19,827 nt of DNA from an uncultured Opitutaceae bacterium (GTDB taxonomy: Bacteria; Verrucomicrobiota; Verrucomicrobiae; Opitutales; Opitutaceae): assembly GCA_946482625.1 (NCBI GenBank), contig CAMLSH010000015.1, positions 1 through 19,827 of the forward strand, read 5' to 3'. The notes beneath the pieces were generated by a model. It was not told where the DNA came from. It saw only the letters and a list, made by a program, of their open reading frames with translations, and made no database searches. The translations under genes and the position numbers were made by a program. This document shows, one piece after another, positions 12,355 through 19,827 of the stretch. Position 1 is the first letter of the stretch, and each line of letters starts with the position of its first letter.

Positions 12355-15324
12355 TTAGAACGTGCCGCGAACGCCGATGGTGTAGTAGGGCTCGCCGAAC
12401 TGTGTGTAGCGGTAAGGGAGGACCACGTTACGGTTTTCAGGAGCGTAGCCGCGGATATAGTCGTCGCGTGCTTCGCTGAAGACGTTGTTGATGTTGAAGT
12501 ATACCGAGTACCGGCGGCTGAAGCTGTACTCGAACTTCCAGTTCGTCGTGGTGTAGTCGCCTTTGTAGCGCAGGTTTTGTGCAGAGCCCGAGCCTTGGAC
12601 GGGGTCCCATTGGACATCATCGGTCCAGTTGGTGGAACTGGTGAAGCTGACGCCTTTGATGCGGTAACCGACAATGAAGTTGGCGGACTTGGTGATCGCG
12701 TTGCGGCCTTGGGCTGTTTCGGTGGCGAGGTCATCGCCATCGTAGTCGAGCGTGGTGAAGTTCGCCTGGACGTTGAGTCCATTGAAGGGGGCGGGCAGGA
12801 AGGTGAAACGCTGGGCGTAACTCAACTCGATGCCGTCCACTTCAGACCCTTTGCCATTGGTGGCGATGGTCACGGAGCCCGTGGAGTATTCGCTGGGCGT
12901 CAATCCGTAGGCTTGGAAGATTTCATTGCGCTCGTCGGTGGTTGCGGCGCGATTGGTGATGAAATTTTTCAGCTCTTTGCGGAAGGCGGTGAGACCGACG
13001 ACGCCCGAGTTGCCGAGGTAATAATCGAACGATATGTCGTAGTTTTTAACGAAATACGGATTCAGGTCGGGGTCGGGGATCGTGATTGTGCCGTCCGTTC
13101 CGGAGACGCCGGGGGCCGTGGCGGTGACGAGGAGTTCCGAATAGTCGGGATGACCGACGGTACGGCTCACACCGGCGCGGACGACCAGCGGTTTATGGAA
13201 TGAGGGCGTGTATTTGACGGAGGCAGAGGGGTAGAAGTTGTCGTACTCGAGTTCGGCTTTACCTGGGCGGGAGTTGGCGACGTGCCGGTTTTGCGACCGG
13301 GCTTCGATCTCGCGTTTTTCCCAACGAACGCCGCCGACCAGAAGAAGATCCTGGGTCAGTTTGGCGTCGGCGCGGAAATACCCAGCGAGGTTTTTCTCGT
13401 CGAAGTTACGATCGAAGTTCTCTTGGACGGTGGTGAGTTGCTGGCCGTAGGTGTCGTATAGCTTGTAGACATCGAAGGTCTCGAACGTACCGAAACCGTA
13501 GCCGACATCGTCGGTGTAGCCCGAGTCGGCGAGTGCGCCGATGTTGCTGGCCGTGGTGCTCGGAGCACCGCGGATAGCCATACGGTTGGTATAGCGTTCG
13601 GTGAGGTCGTAGGCGGTACCGACTTGGAACTTCAGCGGGACAAAGAATTCATCGAGATCGTAGCTGTAATGAGCATTGAACCCCTTCTTCTCGTCTTCGG
13701 CGGTGAACGGGCGAGAGCGTAGGTTGCTGTTATTACCGGCAAACGAGAAGGTGTAGTTCGAGAGATCGCGAACATTGTCCAGAGGCACCGAACCGCCGCC
13801 GAGGGTGATCGTCGGGACGCGCTGCGTGAGGACATTATTGACGCCGATCGTCGGGTTGCCGGTCAGACTGGCGATCGCTTCGGCGACGAACCCTTTGGTC
13901 GTATCGCGGTATTTGCTATTCGCGTTCGACCAATAGCCGGAAATCCACGCCTTGGACACGTTGGAGAACTCGTGGGTGAGCGTGGTGTTGAGGTGAAGGG
14001 TGGTTCCGTACTTGTTGCGTTGGAGGATCGAGTTGTTCACCCGGGCGACCGTGCCGCCAGAAAGTGCGGTGTTACCGCCGCCGCCGGTGACGGCTTGGTT
14101 GGTGCCGAGATTGAATACGGGACCGCGTTGGGTGAAGGTGAGATCGTACCAGTTCCATTGGCCGACGATCATGAGCTTGGTGCGATCGCTGATCAGGTAA
14201 TCGAGCTTGGATGCCAGCGCTTCGCGATGGGTGAGTTTTTGTTCATCGCGGAGCTGGAACTGCTGGAGCTTGGGATTGGCGAAGGAGGTGCCGCTGTTGC
14301 CCGTGAGCAGCCACGTGTACTCGGTGCGGGGTGCATCGTCGTACTTTTCCGAAAGGCGGTAGTTCAGGTTGAAGCCGACTTTTTCGCTGACGCGGCGAGC
14401 GTAGTTCAGCTCTACGGCGGGACGAATGACGAAGTGTTCGCCCTTGCCCCAGGTGCCGCTCTCTTTGCTCAGGGAGAAGTTTGAGTCGGGGACCACGAGG
14501 GAGACGTCGTAGGAAAGGATGCTCACGTCTTTGCGGTCGAAGGCGCTTTTGGTCACGAAATTGACGAAGCCGCCGGTGGCGTTGGCCGGGATGTCCGGGG
14601 TGACCGTTTTGAACAACTCGGTAGTCTCGACGTTATTCATCGCGATCTGCTCGAACTCGAAACGCCGGGAGTCCTCGCCGGACGCAGCGCTGGACATCGG
14701 AGTGCCGTCCACGGTGACAACCGTGAAGGCGGTATTCAGGCCGCGGAGACTGACGCCGCGGGCGTCGTTGGCGGTATAGTCGATGCCGACGCCGGGCAGG
14801 AATTTGAGGTATTCGCCGACGTTGCCTTCGCTGACCGGGCCGAACTGGTCGCTGGCGGCGACGAGCTTGAATTGGATGGAGGCCTTCTGGAGAGCTTGGG
14901 CCTGAGCCATGCCTTCCTTGGCGGTGGAGACGGTCATGGCTTCGAGCATGACGGTTTCAGCGCCGAGCGAGACGGAGGCTGCGACCGATTGTCCTGCGAT
15001 GACCGTGACCGACTCTGACTTCGAATCGAGTCCGGGGTAGGAGACGATGAGCGTCTGCGGGCCAGCGGGGATGTTGGTGAGGGTGAAAGCGCCGCCGCGT
15101 TCGGAGTTTGTGCGACGGGAAACGCCTTCTGCCTCAACAGAGACTTCAGCGCCTTCGAGGTATCGGCCGGTGGTGCTATCGAGAACAGTACCTGTGACGG
15201 TACCGGTGGAGCCGCCTTGAGCGCGCAGCGCGGGAGCGAGCGCAGTCAGGACTGCCAGGGTGCAAACACCCATCCAGCGGCTTAGCAGGCCGGCTAGGGA
15301 TGGGGCTTTATGTGTAGTTATCAT
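12355..15324 (-). CDS. TonB-dependent receptor with N-terminal carboxypeptidase-regulatory-like domain
   Basis: A 989-residue outer-membrane protein. The ATG at 15324 gives a signal peptide ending near ALRAQ (residues 32-36). Residues about 40-122 form a beta-sandwich of the CarboxypepD_reg type (GTVTGTVLDSTTGRYLEGAE, then NIPAGPQTLIVSYPG). A TonB-box-like stretch (EAMTVSTAK, 128-136) precedes the plug domain (about 150-270: EYLKFLPGVGIDY, GVSLRGLN, VTVDGTPM). The rest is a large beta barrel ending in the expected C-terminal Phe (IGVRGTF). It imports a large substrate, probably an oligosaccharide or other complex nutrient, using TonB energy. No SusD-like gene accompanies it. It lies downstream of a hybrid kinase on the same strand, which may sense the same nutrient; this is an inference. 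Confidence 0.92.
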   Translation of the reverse strand: MITTHKAPSLAGLLSRWMGVCTLAVLTALAPALRAQGGSTGTVTGTVLDSTTGRYLEGAEVSVEAEGVSRRTNSERGGAFTLTNIPAGPQTLIVSYPGLDSKSESVTVIAGQSVAASVSLGAETVMLEAMTVSTAKEGMAQAQALQKASIQFKLVAASDQFGPVSEGNVGEYLKFLPGVGIDYTANDARGVSLRGLNTAFTVVTVDGTPMSSAASGEDSRRFEFEQIAMNNVETTELFKTVTPDIPANATGGFVNFVTKSAFDRKDVSILSYDVSLVVPDSNFSLSKESGTWGKGEHFVIRPAVELNYARRVSEKVGFNLNYRLSEKYDDAPRTEYTWLLTGNSGTSFANPKLQQFQLRDEQKLTHREALASKLDYLISDRTKLMIVGQWNWYDLTFTQRGPVFNLGTNQAVTGGGGNTALSGGTVARVNNSILQRNKYGTTLHLNTTLTHEFSNVSKAWISGYWSNANSKYRDTTKGFVAEAIASLTGNPTIGVNNVLTQRVPTITLGGGSVPLDNVRDLSNYTFSFAGNNSNLRSRPFTAEDEKKGFNAHYSYDLDEFFVPLKFQVGTAYDLTERYTNRMAIRGAPSTTASNIGALADSGYTDDVGYGFGTFETFDVYKLYDTYGQQLTTVQENFDRNFDEKNLAGYFRADAKLTQDLLLVGGVRWEKREIEARSQNRHVANSRPGKAELEYDNFYPSASVKYTPSFHKPLVVRAGVSRTVGHPDYSELLVTATAPGVSGTDGTITIPDPDLNPYFVKNYDISFDYYLGNSGVVGLTAFRKELKNFITNRAATTDERNEIFQAYGLTPSEYSTGSVTIATNGKGSEVDGIELSYAQRFTFLPAPFNGLNVQANFTTLDYDGDDLATETAQGRNAITKSANFIVGYRIKGVSFTSSTNWTDDVQWDPVQGSGSAQNLRYKGDYTTTNWKFEYSFSRRYSVYFNINNVFSEARDDYIRGYAPENRNVVLPYRYTQFGEPYYTIGVRGTF

Positions 15325-15342
15325 GGTTTGGTGTCTGTTGTT

Positions 15343-15361
15343 TTTCTTCGCGGGGAAGAAA
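15343..15361 (-). promoter_or_regulatory. Leader hairpin next to the receptor start codon
   Basis: TTTCTTC (15343-15349) and GAAGAAA (15355-15361) form a 7-bp stem with a 5-base loop, 18 bases upstream of the receptor ATG. Between it and the ATG is an unstructured A/C-rich leader without Shine-Dalgarno. It could tune mRNA stability or ribosome entry. Confidence 0.35.
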
Positions 15362-15399
15362 TGGGGCCGGTGCCAACGCACGCGGGTGTGAGAAAGTCG

Positions 15400-15423
15400 A
15401 AAAAGGAGCCGGACTCGTGTCCG
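15400..15423 (-). terminator. Weak terminator-like hairpin in the receptor leader
   Basis: On the minus strand CGGAC, a 4-base loop and GTCCG are followed by five bases and then TTTTT. The stem is short. It could act as an attenuator 76 bases before the receptor start, or be chance. Confidence 0.25.
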
Positions 15424-15491
15424 ATGGGGAAGCAAACCGAGGGGAGTTGAATTGGGGGAAGAAGCGCCAAGCGTGACTACACGCCGCGACC

Positions 15492-15520
15492 AGTAGGGTT
15501 TTCCACCTATTCTCCGTCAA
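15492..15520 (-). promoter_or_regulatory. Possible promoter of the TonB-receptor gene
   Basis: On the minus strand TTGACG (15520-15515) is followed after 17 bases by CCTACT (15497-15492). The -35 is good and the -10 poor (3 of 6). This would give a leader of about 160 bases before the ATG. It is the best pair I found in the 232-bp gap between the kinase and receptor genes. Confidence 0.3.
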
Positions 15521-15556
15521 GTCCGAAGACAGGTGTTCCAAATTTCGCCGACGCCC

Positions 15557-18500
15557 TTAATTCTGAGGCGGGCCGAAGAGGCGGCGGATGATGTCGGCGA
15601 TCTCGTGGAGCTTCACCGGTTTTGTAATATAGTCGTCCATACCGGCGGAGATGCATAGCTCGCGGTCGCCTTGGAGGGCGTTGGCGGTGAGGGCGATGAT
15701 CTTGGGTTGGCGGTCGGCCGGCAGGCGGCGGCGGATCTGGCGGGAGGCTTCGAGGCCGTCCATCTCGGGCATTTGAAGATCCATGAGCACGAGTTGATAG
15801 GGGCGCGCTTCCAACGTGTTGAGCGCTTCGAGCCCGTTGCTCACGCAGTCGGCACGGTAGCCGAGGCGTTCGAGATAACGGAGGGCAACTTTTTGGTTCA
15901 CCGGGTTGTCTTCCGCGAGGAGGATGTCGATCGGGATATCGTGCGCGAGGAGGCGTTCCGCGGTGGCGCTGGCGAAGGGAGGAATGCTTTCCGGTGTGGC
16001 GCCGAAGAGCGACTGAAGGCCGCGGACGAGCGAGGGCGTACGCAGGGGTTTGGTGGTTGTGGCGGTTGCGCGGCGTCCGGCGAAGGCTTCGAGTTGCACG
16101 GCGCTCAGTCCGGGAGGTGTCAGGAGGAGAATGGGGATTTCGCTCGCGATGAGCCGATCGCGGAGATCGCGCTGGGAGTCGCGCGAGACCGCTTCGAGAT
16201 CGACGATGACGGCGACCGGGAGGATTTCATCGTCGAGTGCCCGGCGGACGTCGGCGGGATTGTTGACGCAGAGCGGGCGGGCGCCCCACGAGTGAAGAAA
16301 TGTCTGGAGGCGACGGAGGGAAATGGGGTTGTTGTCGAAACAGAGGACCGGGCCGTAGTTGAGCCGGGCGGGCATTTCGGGGAGGCCCCAGCCGGGGGGG
16401 ACCGGCATCATTTCGGTGAGCAGGGTGAATGAGAACGTGGAGCCGGCGCCGGGCGTACTGGTGACGCGGATCTCGCCGCCCATGAGGGTGCAGAGGCGGT
16501 GGCAGATGGCGAGGCCGAGGCCGGTGCCGCCGTATTTGCGCGTGGTGGAGGAGTCGACTTGCGTGAAGGGGCGGAAGAGGCGGCTGAGTGCGTCGGGGGG
16601 GATGCCGATGCCGGTGTCGGTGACGGAGAATTCCAGTGTGAGGGCGTCGGGATGGGTGGCGGAAACGGTAGTCGCGGGGAGGCGGCGAACGGTGACGGCG
16701 ACGCTGCCGGCGGGGGTGAATTTGACGGCGTTGTTGACGAGGTTGACGAGGATCTGCCGGAGGCGGGTGGCGTCGCCTTGTATCCAAGCGGGGACGTCGT
16801 CTTCGATGTGGTAGGCGAGTTCGATTTTTTTGGCGGAGGCGGGGACGGAGAGGAGGTCGAGGACGTCTTCAAGGCAGACGGAGAGTTCGAGCGGGAGGCG
16901 TTCGATCTCCATTTTGCCGGACTCGATTTTGGAGAAATCGAGGATGTCGTTGATGATGGTGAGAAGGGCTTCGCCGCTGGTGCGGATGGTGCCGACGTAG
17001 TCGCGTTGTTCGTGGTCGAGTTTGGTGTCGAGCAGGAGGCTGGTCATGCCGATGACGCCGTTCATGGGCGTGCGGATCTCGTGCGACATGGAGGCGAGGA
17101 AGTCGCTCTTGGCCTTCGAGGCGGCGTCGGCTTCGGTCTTGGCGCGGCGGAGGTTGTGTTCGGTCTCGACGCGGGAGGTGATGTCGGCGAGGACGGCGAT
17201 GAAGTTTTCCACCCGGCCGTCGTCGTCACGGGCGGGTTGCATTTCGAGGTGGAGGTGAAACTTGCGGCCGGATTTGGAGTAGCTGGTGAGGTCGGTGCTG
17301 ATGCCTTCGCCGCGTGCAATGGCCGTCTGGATACGGCGGAGGGCGCGCGGGTTCGTGTCGGGTCCGACCATGAAGTCGGCTGGGCTGCGGCCGGCGACGT
17401 CGGCGAGTTTGTATTCGAGAACGCGTTCGAAGCTGCCGTTGACCCATTCGACGGCGCCGTCGGGCCGGGCGATGATGACGATGTTGTCGGTGTTGGCGGC
17501 GACGAGGGAGAGTTTACGGGTGGCGGCCTGGCTGAGGCGGAGGGCTTCCTCGGCTTTCTTGCGCGGGGTGATGTCCTGGAGGGTGCCGATGATGCGGGCG
17601 GGCGTGCCGCTGGAGGTGCGGGCGACGGTTTTCGAGCGGGCGTGCAACCAGAGCCATTCGTGGGTGGCGGTGAGGACGCGGTACTCGTGATCGATGAAGG
17701 TGAGGGCGCCGGAGAGCTGTTGTTCGACCGCGGTGCGGTAGGCGGGGAGATCTTCGGGATGGATGAGGCCGGTCCACGCCTGGGGGGTAGCGGGGATGTC
17801 GCCGGGTTTGTAACCGAGAAGGGTCCACAGGCCGGGGCTGGTATAGAGTTCGTTGGACGCGAGATTCCATTCGGAGATGCCGATGTGGGTCGCGTCGAGG
17901 GCGATGCGGAGGCGTTCGTCGGAGAGCTTGAGTTTCTCCTCCACGCGGCGGCGTTCGTCGTTCTCGGCGACGAGGCGCTGGTTGGAGAGGCGGGCGGAGT
18001 GGAGGCTGGAGCGGGCGGCGCGGGCGAGGTGGACGCTGAGTCCCAGGAGAAGCGTGATGCCGAAGCCGGCGCCGAGGGCGAGTTCGGGGAAGTGGCGGCG
18101 CCCGCGTTCGAGGCGGTCGTCCGTAGGGCTCATGGAAATACGGAAGCGGCGGCCAGCGATGCTGAAGACTGACTCAAGCCGGTGGTCCCCCAAGGGCGTG
18201 TGGTTGGTTTCGTAGAGAGTTTCGTTGCCGAGCTGGATCGAGAAATCCCACGTGTGGCCGAGTTGGAAACGTTGCTCGAGGGAATCGAAGAGACGCCGGT
18301 AGGAGATTTCGGCGCTGGCGAAACCGGTGAGGCTATCCTGGTGGTGGACAGGCGCGTAAGCGGCGAACCCGGGAGGGCGGGTCGCGAGGGTCGCGGAGAG
18401 GGCTGCGGGGGAGTTTTTCACGCGGGCGAGTTCGAGCGCTGCGAGGCGGGCGGGGACGGCGCCGTGGTCGAGGCCTGGCTGGATGTCGTGCTGACGGACG

Positions 18501-19462
18501 GGATACGTCCAACGGCTCCGGAGGCTGCTGTCGATGAACGCGACGCTGGAGCAGGCGGGCACCTCCTCGATGAGGGCGCGGGCGTCGGCTTCGCGGAGGG
18601 AGGCGGGGAGATCGGGCGTTTCGCTCCAGCGGCGGGCGAGGCGTTCGACGGCGGTGCCGATGCGGGCGAACTCGCCGGTAAGGGTGCTGGCGAAGTTGTT
18701 GATGGCGGCCTGGGTGGTGACGCCGAGGTAGACGCGTTCACGTTCGCGAAGGCCGGCCCAGAGGATCAACGTGAGGGTCGTCGAGGCGATGACGACGGGG
18801 ACGGTGATCCACGAGGGGATGCCGTGACGGATTTTTTGGTGCTCGCGCCAGGCCAGCACGAGGAGGGCGGCTCCCAGCAGGTAGAGGAGGATCGCGGTGG
18901 CGGGCGGGATGATGGTGTCGCCGCCCCATCGATACACAGTGGGGATGTTGATGACGTGGCCGACGAGGGTGGCGAAGCCGACCGAGATGACGAGCGAACC
19001 GGCGAGTGCGAGAGTGAGCGTGCGGTGGCGGGCGGGCCTGGGTGAAACGAGCCAGACGAGCGGGATGGCGGCGACGACCAGTGTGGTGGCGGTGACCGCG
19101 GCCATGCGACCGGTGGGAATGCTGCCCAGATGGTCGCGCGAGAGCCACAGATCGAACCACGGCTGGATGGAAAAAACGTTTTCGAGGCCGGTGAGCAGGC
19201 CGAGGAGGCCGCCGGCGAGGGCGACGAAGCCGGCGGCGAGCCAGCCGAGTTCGATGCCGAGAAGAGCGATCGAGAAGATGAGGATGCCCAAAGCGGTGCC
19301 GGGGTCGACGGGCGCGGCGCGGGGAAACCAACGGACGAGCGGTTCTAACCCGAACCACCAGCCGCCGAGGACGAACGCGCTCAAGGCGAGCAGCGTGAGG
19401 GCGAGGACGCGCGAGATTTTTTCAGGCCACGGAATCGCGGCGGGGAGTTTGAGCTGGACCAT
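15557..19462 (-). CDS. Membrane hybrid sensor histidine kinase with CHASE-like sensor, two PAS and two receiver domains
   Basis: A 1301-residue protein; I chose the ATG at 19462 because an earlier in-frame start (19666) would overlap the upstream gene. Order: about seven membrane segments (17-237), an extracytoplasmic CHASE-like region (about 240-460), an eighth membrane segment (462-480), a short coiled coil (490-518), PAS domains (about 518-636 and 645-768), a HisKA domain with His794 in MSHEIRTPM, an ATPase domain (N-box around 907-911, DTGIGIP at 949-955, GGTGLGLAI at 978-986), a divergent receiver (about 1037-1152) and a canonical receiver (about 1177-1297, phospho-acceptor Asp1228 in [11 protein letters not shown], Lys1281). 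The first receiver keeps Asp1088, Thr1115 and Lys1138, but its acidic pocket reads FDNN. No output domain or partner regulator is adjacent, so phosphate must go to a protein encoded elsewhere. Confidence 0.92.
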   Translation of the reverse strand: MVQLKLPAAIPWPEKISRVLALTLLALSAFVLGGWWFGLEPLVRWFPRAAPVDPGTALGILIFSIALLGIELGWLAAGFVALAGGLLGLLTGLENVFSIQPWFDLWLSRDHLGSIPTGRMAAVTATTLVVAAIPLVWLVSPRPARHRTLTLALAGSLVISVGFATLVGHVINIPTVYRWGGDTIIPPATAILLYLLGAALLVLAWREHQKIRHGIPSWITVPVVIASTTLTLILWAGLRERERVYLGVTTQAAINNFASTLTGEFARIGTAVERLARRWSETPDLPASLREADARALIEEVPACSSVAFIDSSLRSRWTYPVRQHDIQPGLDHGAVPARLAALELARVKNSPAALSATLATRPPGFAAYAPVHHQDSLTGFASAEISYRRLFDSLEQRFQLGHTWDFSIQLGNETLYETNHTPLGDHRLESVFSIAGRRFRISMSPTDDRLERGRRHFPELALGAGFGITLLLGLSVHLARAARSSLHSARLSNQRLVAENDERRRVEEKLKLSDERLRIALDATHIGISEWNLASNELYTSPGLWTLLGYKPGDIPATPQAWTGLIHPEDLPAYRTAVEQQLSGALTFIDHEYRVLTATHEWLWLHARSKTVARTSSGTPARIIGTLQDITPRKKAEEALRLSQAATRKLSLVAANTDNIVIIARPDGAVEWVNGSFERVLEYKLADVAGRSPADFMVGPDTNPRALRRIQTAIARGEGISTDLTSYSKSGRKFHLHLEMQPARDDDGRVENFIAVLADITSRVETEHNLRRAKTEADAASKAKSDFLASMSHEIRTPMNGVIGMTSLLLDTKLDHEQRDYVGTIRTSGEALLTIINDILDFSKIESGKMEIERLPLELSVCLEDVLDLLSVPASAKKIELAYHIEDDVPAWIQGDATRLRQILVNLVNNAVKFTPAGSVAVTVRRLPATTVSATHPDALTLEFSVTDTGIGIPPDALSRLFRPFTQVDSSTTRKYGGTGLGLAICHRLCTLMGGEIRVTSTPGAGSTFSFTLLTEMMPVPPGWGLPEMPARLNYGPVLCFDNNPISLRRLQTFLHSWGARPLCVNNPADVRRALDDEILPVAVIVDLEAVSRDSQRDLRDRLIASEIPILLLTPPGLSAVQLEAFAGRRATATTTKPLRTPSLVRGLQSLFGATPESIPPFASATAERLLAHDIPIDILLAEDNPVNQKVALRYLERLGYRADCVSNGLEALNTLEARPYQLVLMDLQMPEMDGLEASRQIRRRLPADRQPKIIALTANALQGDRELCISAGMDDYITKPVKLHEIADIIRRLFGPPQN

Positions 19463-19530
19463 CGGCTTGGCGCGTAAGGCGGAGTAAGGCAGCGGCGGGC
19501 GCTCGGGCAACGTGCTTTTTGGGGGGAGAC

Positions 19531-19827
19531 TTAGCGACGGCGGAGTGAGGGCGGGGGCTGAAGTTGGGTAGACGGAGCGGGGGAGGGCGTTGAGGCGGGC
19601 TCCTCGAAGTCTTTTTTCCCCGCGAGGCTGCGGAGGAGACTGCTGGGCCCGTAGGCGAAGCGCCAACGGGGCTGGTCGATGCTGCCGGCGAGTTTGAGCT
19701 CCAGGATGTTGGTGAACGGGGTGAGCACGAGGTCAACGGCGGAGGCGAGGGGATTTCGGCTCAACTCGAAGGGGGAGACCCGGGCGTTGAAATCCATCTG
19801 GTAAAGATCGAGGCGATAAATGCCGGT
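19531..19827 (-). CDS. C-terminal end of an AsmA-like (TamB/YhdP-type) protein, start outside the window
   Basis: The last 98 residues of a minus-strand gene entering from the right edge. The segment DLVLTPFTNILELKLAGSIDQPRWRF resembles the C-terminal repeat end of AsmA-like proteins, where a strand is followed by GT/SxxxPxW(R/K). These proteins bridge inner and outer membranes and help move lipids. The protein then ends in a Pro/Ser/Thr-rich tail. The stop is 68 bp before the kinase start, so the two genes could share a transcript. The family call rests on a short match. Confidence 0.5.
   Translation of the reverse strand, partial: TGIYRLDLYQMDFNARVSPFELSRNPLASAVDLVLTPFTNILELKLAGSIDQPRWRFAYGPSSLLRSLAGKKDFEEPASTPSPAPSTQLQPPPSLRRR

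Noticed and set aside
12283..13203. Plus-strand open frame of 306 codons over the end of the TonB-receptor gene
   Set aside because: Its start lies inside the terminator stem, and the rest is antisense to the barrel of the receptor.
16499..18172. Long plus-strand open frame of 557 codons antisense to the kinase gene
   Set aside because: It is rich in Gly, Ala, Asp, Glu and Val without any domain, as expected for the complement of GC-rich coding DNA, and lies fully over the well-supported kinase.
19463..19666. Longer N-terminus for the hybrid kinase
   Set aside because: The added residues are proline- and arginine-rich, would overlap the AsmA-like gene, and precede a natural start just before the first membrane segment.

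Overview
The window is GC-rich (third codon positions mostly G or C), densely packed bacterial DNA. Its mix of genes suggests a heterotrophic verrucomicrobium, most likely of the Opitutaceae: a TonB receptor with an N-terminal carboxypeptidase-regulatory-like domain and no SusD partner, a DUF1080 protein next to a sulfatase-fold protein, several glycoside hydrolases, a large PAS-rich hybrid kinase, and few Shine-Dalgarno sequences. The taxonomic call is an inference from protein style; no rRNA or marker gene is present.

Layout, left to right. (1) 1-2767: a divergent pair of secreted glycoside hydrolases, a GH3 enzyme cut by the left edge (minus) and a GH63/GH37-like six-hairpin enzyme (plus). 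(2) 2768-3096: a non-coding stretch with hairpins and a dyad next to the following start codon. (3) 3097-6294: a four-gene plus-strand operon whose junctions all overlap: an Rrf2 regulator with a Cys cluster, then a NitT/TauT/SsuABC-type importer (lipoprotein, ATPase, permease). (4) 6343-9757: three minus-strand genes for a cytoplasmic GH20-like protein, a SixA-like histidine phosphatase and a dienelactone-hydrolase-family protein. (5) 9758-9957: a divergent control region with a perfect 19-bp palindrome. (6) 9958-12191: a two-gene plus-strand operon, a secreted DUF1080 protein and a sulfatase-fold protein lacking the key catalytic and calcium-binding residues. (7) 12286-12316: a strong terminator. 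(8) 12355-15324 (minus): a TonB-dependent receptor. (9) 15557-19462 (minus): a 1301-residue hybrid sensor kinase. (10) 19531-19827 (minus): the C-terminal end of an AsmA-like protein.

Taken together this looks like a polysaccharide and glycoside foraging region. The receptor takes up oligomers, the GH3, GH63-like and GH20-like enzymes trim them, and the DUF1080 and sulfatase-like pair acts on modified sugars. A sulfur- or nitrogen-type importer with its own Fe-S-type regulator sits between. I saw no mobile element, CRISPR array, tRNA or rRNA. The most unusual items are the sulfatase-like protein, with a 7-bp tandem repeat inside its gene, the 19-bp palindrome upstream of its operon, and the Rrf2 regulator with a long C-terminal tail fused by overlap to its transporter.
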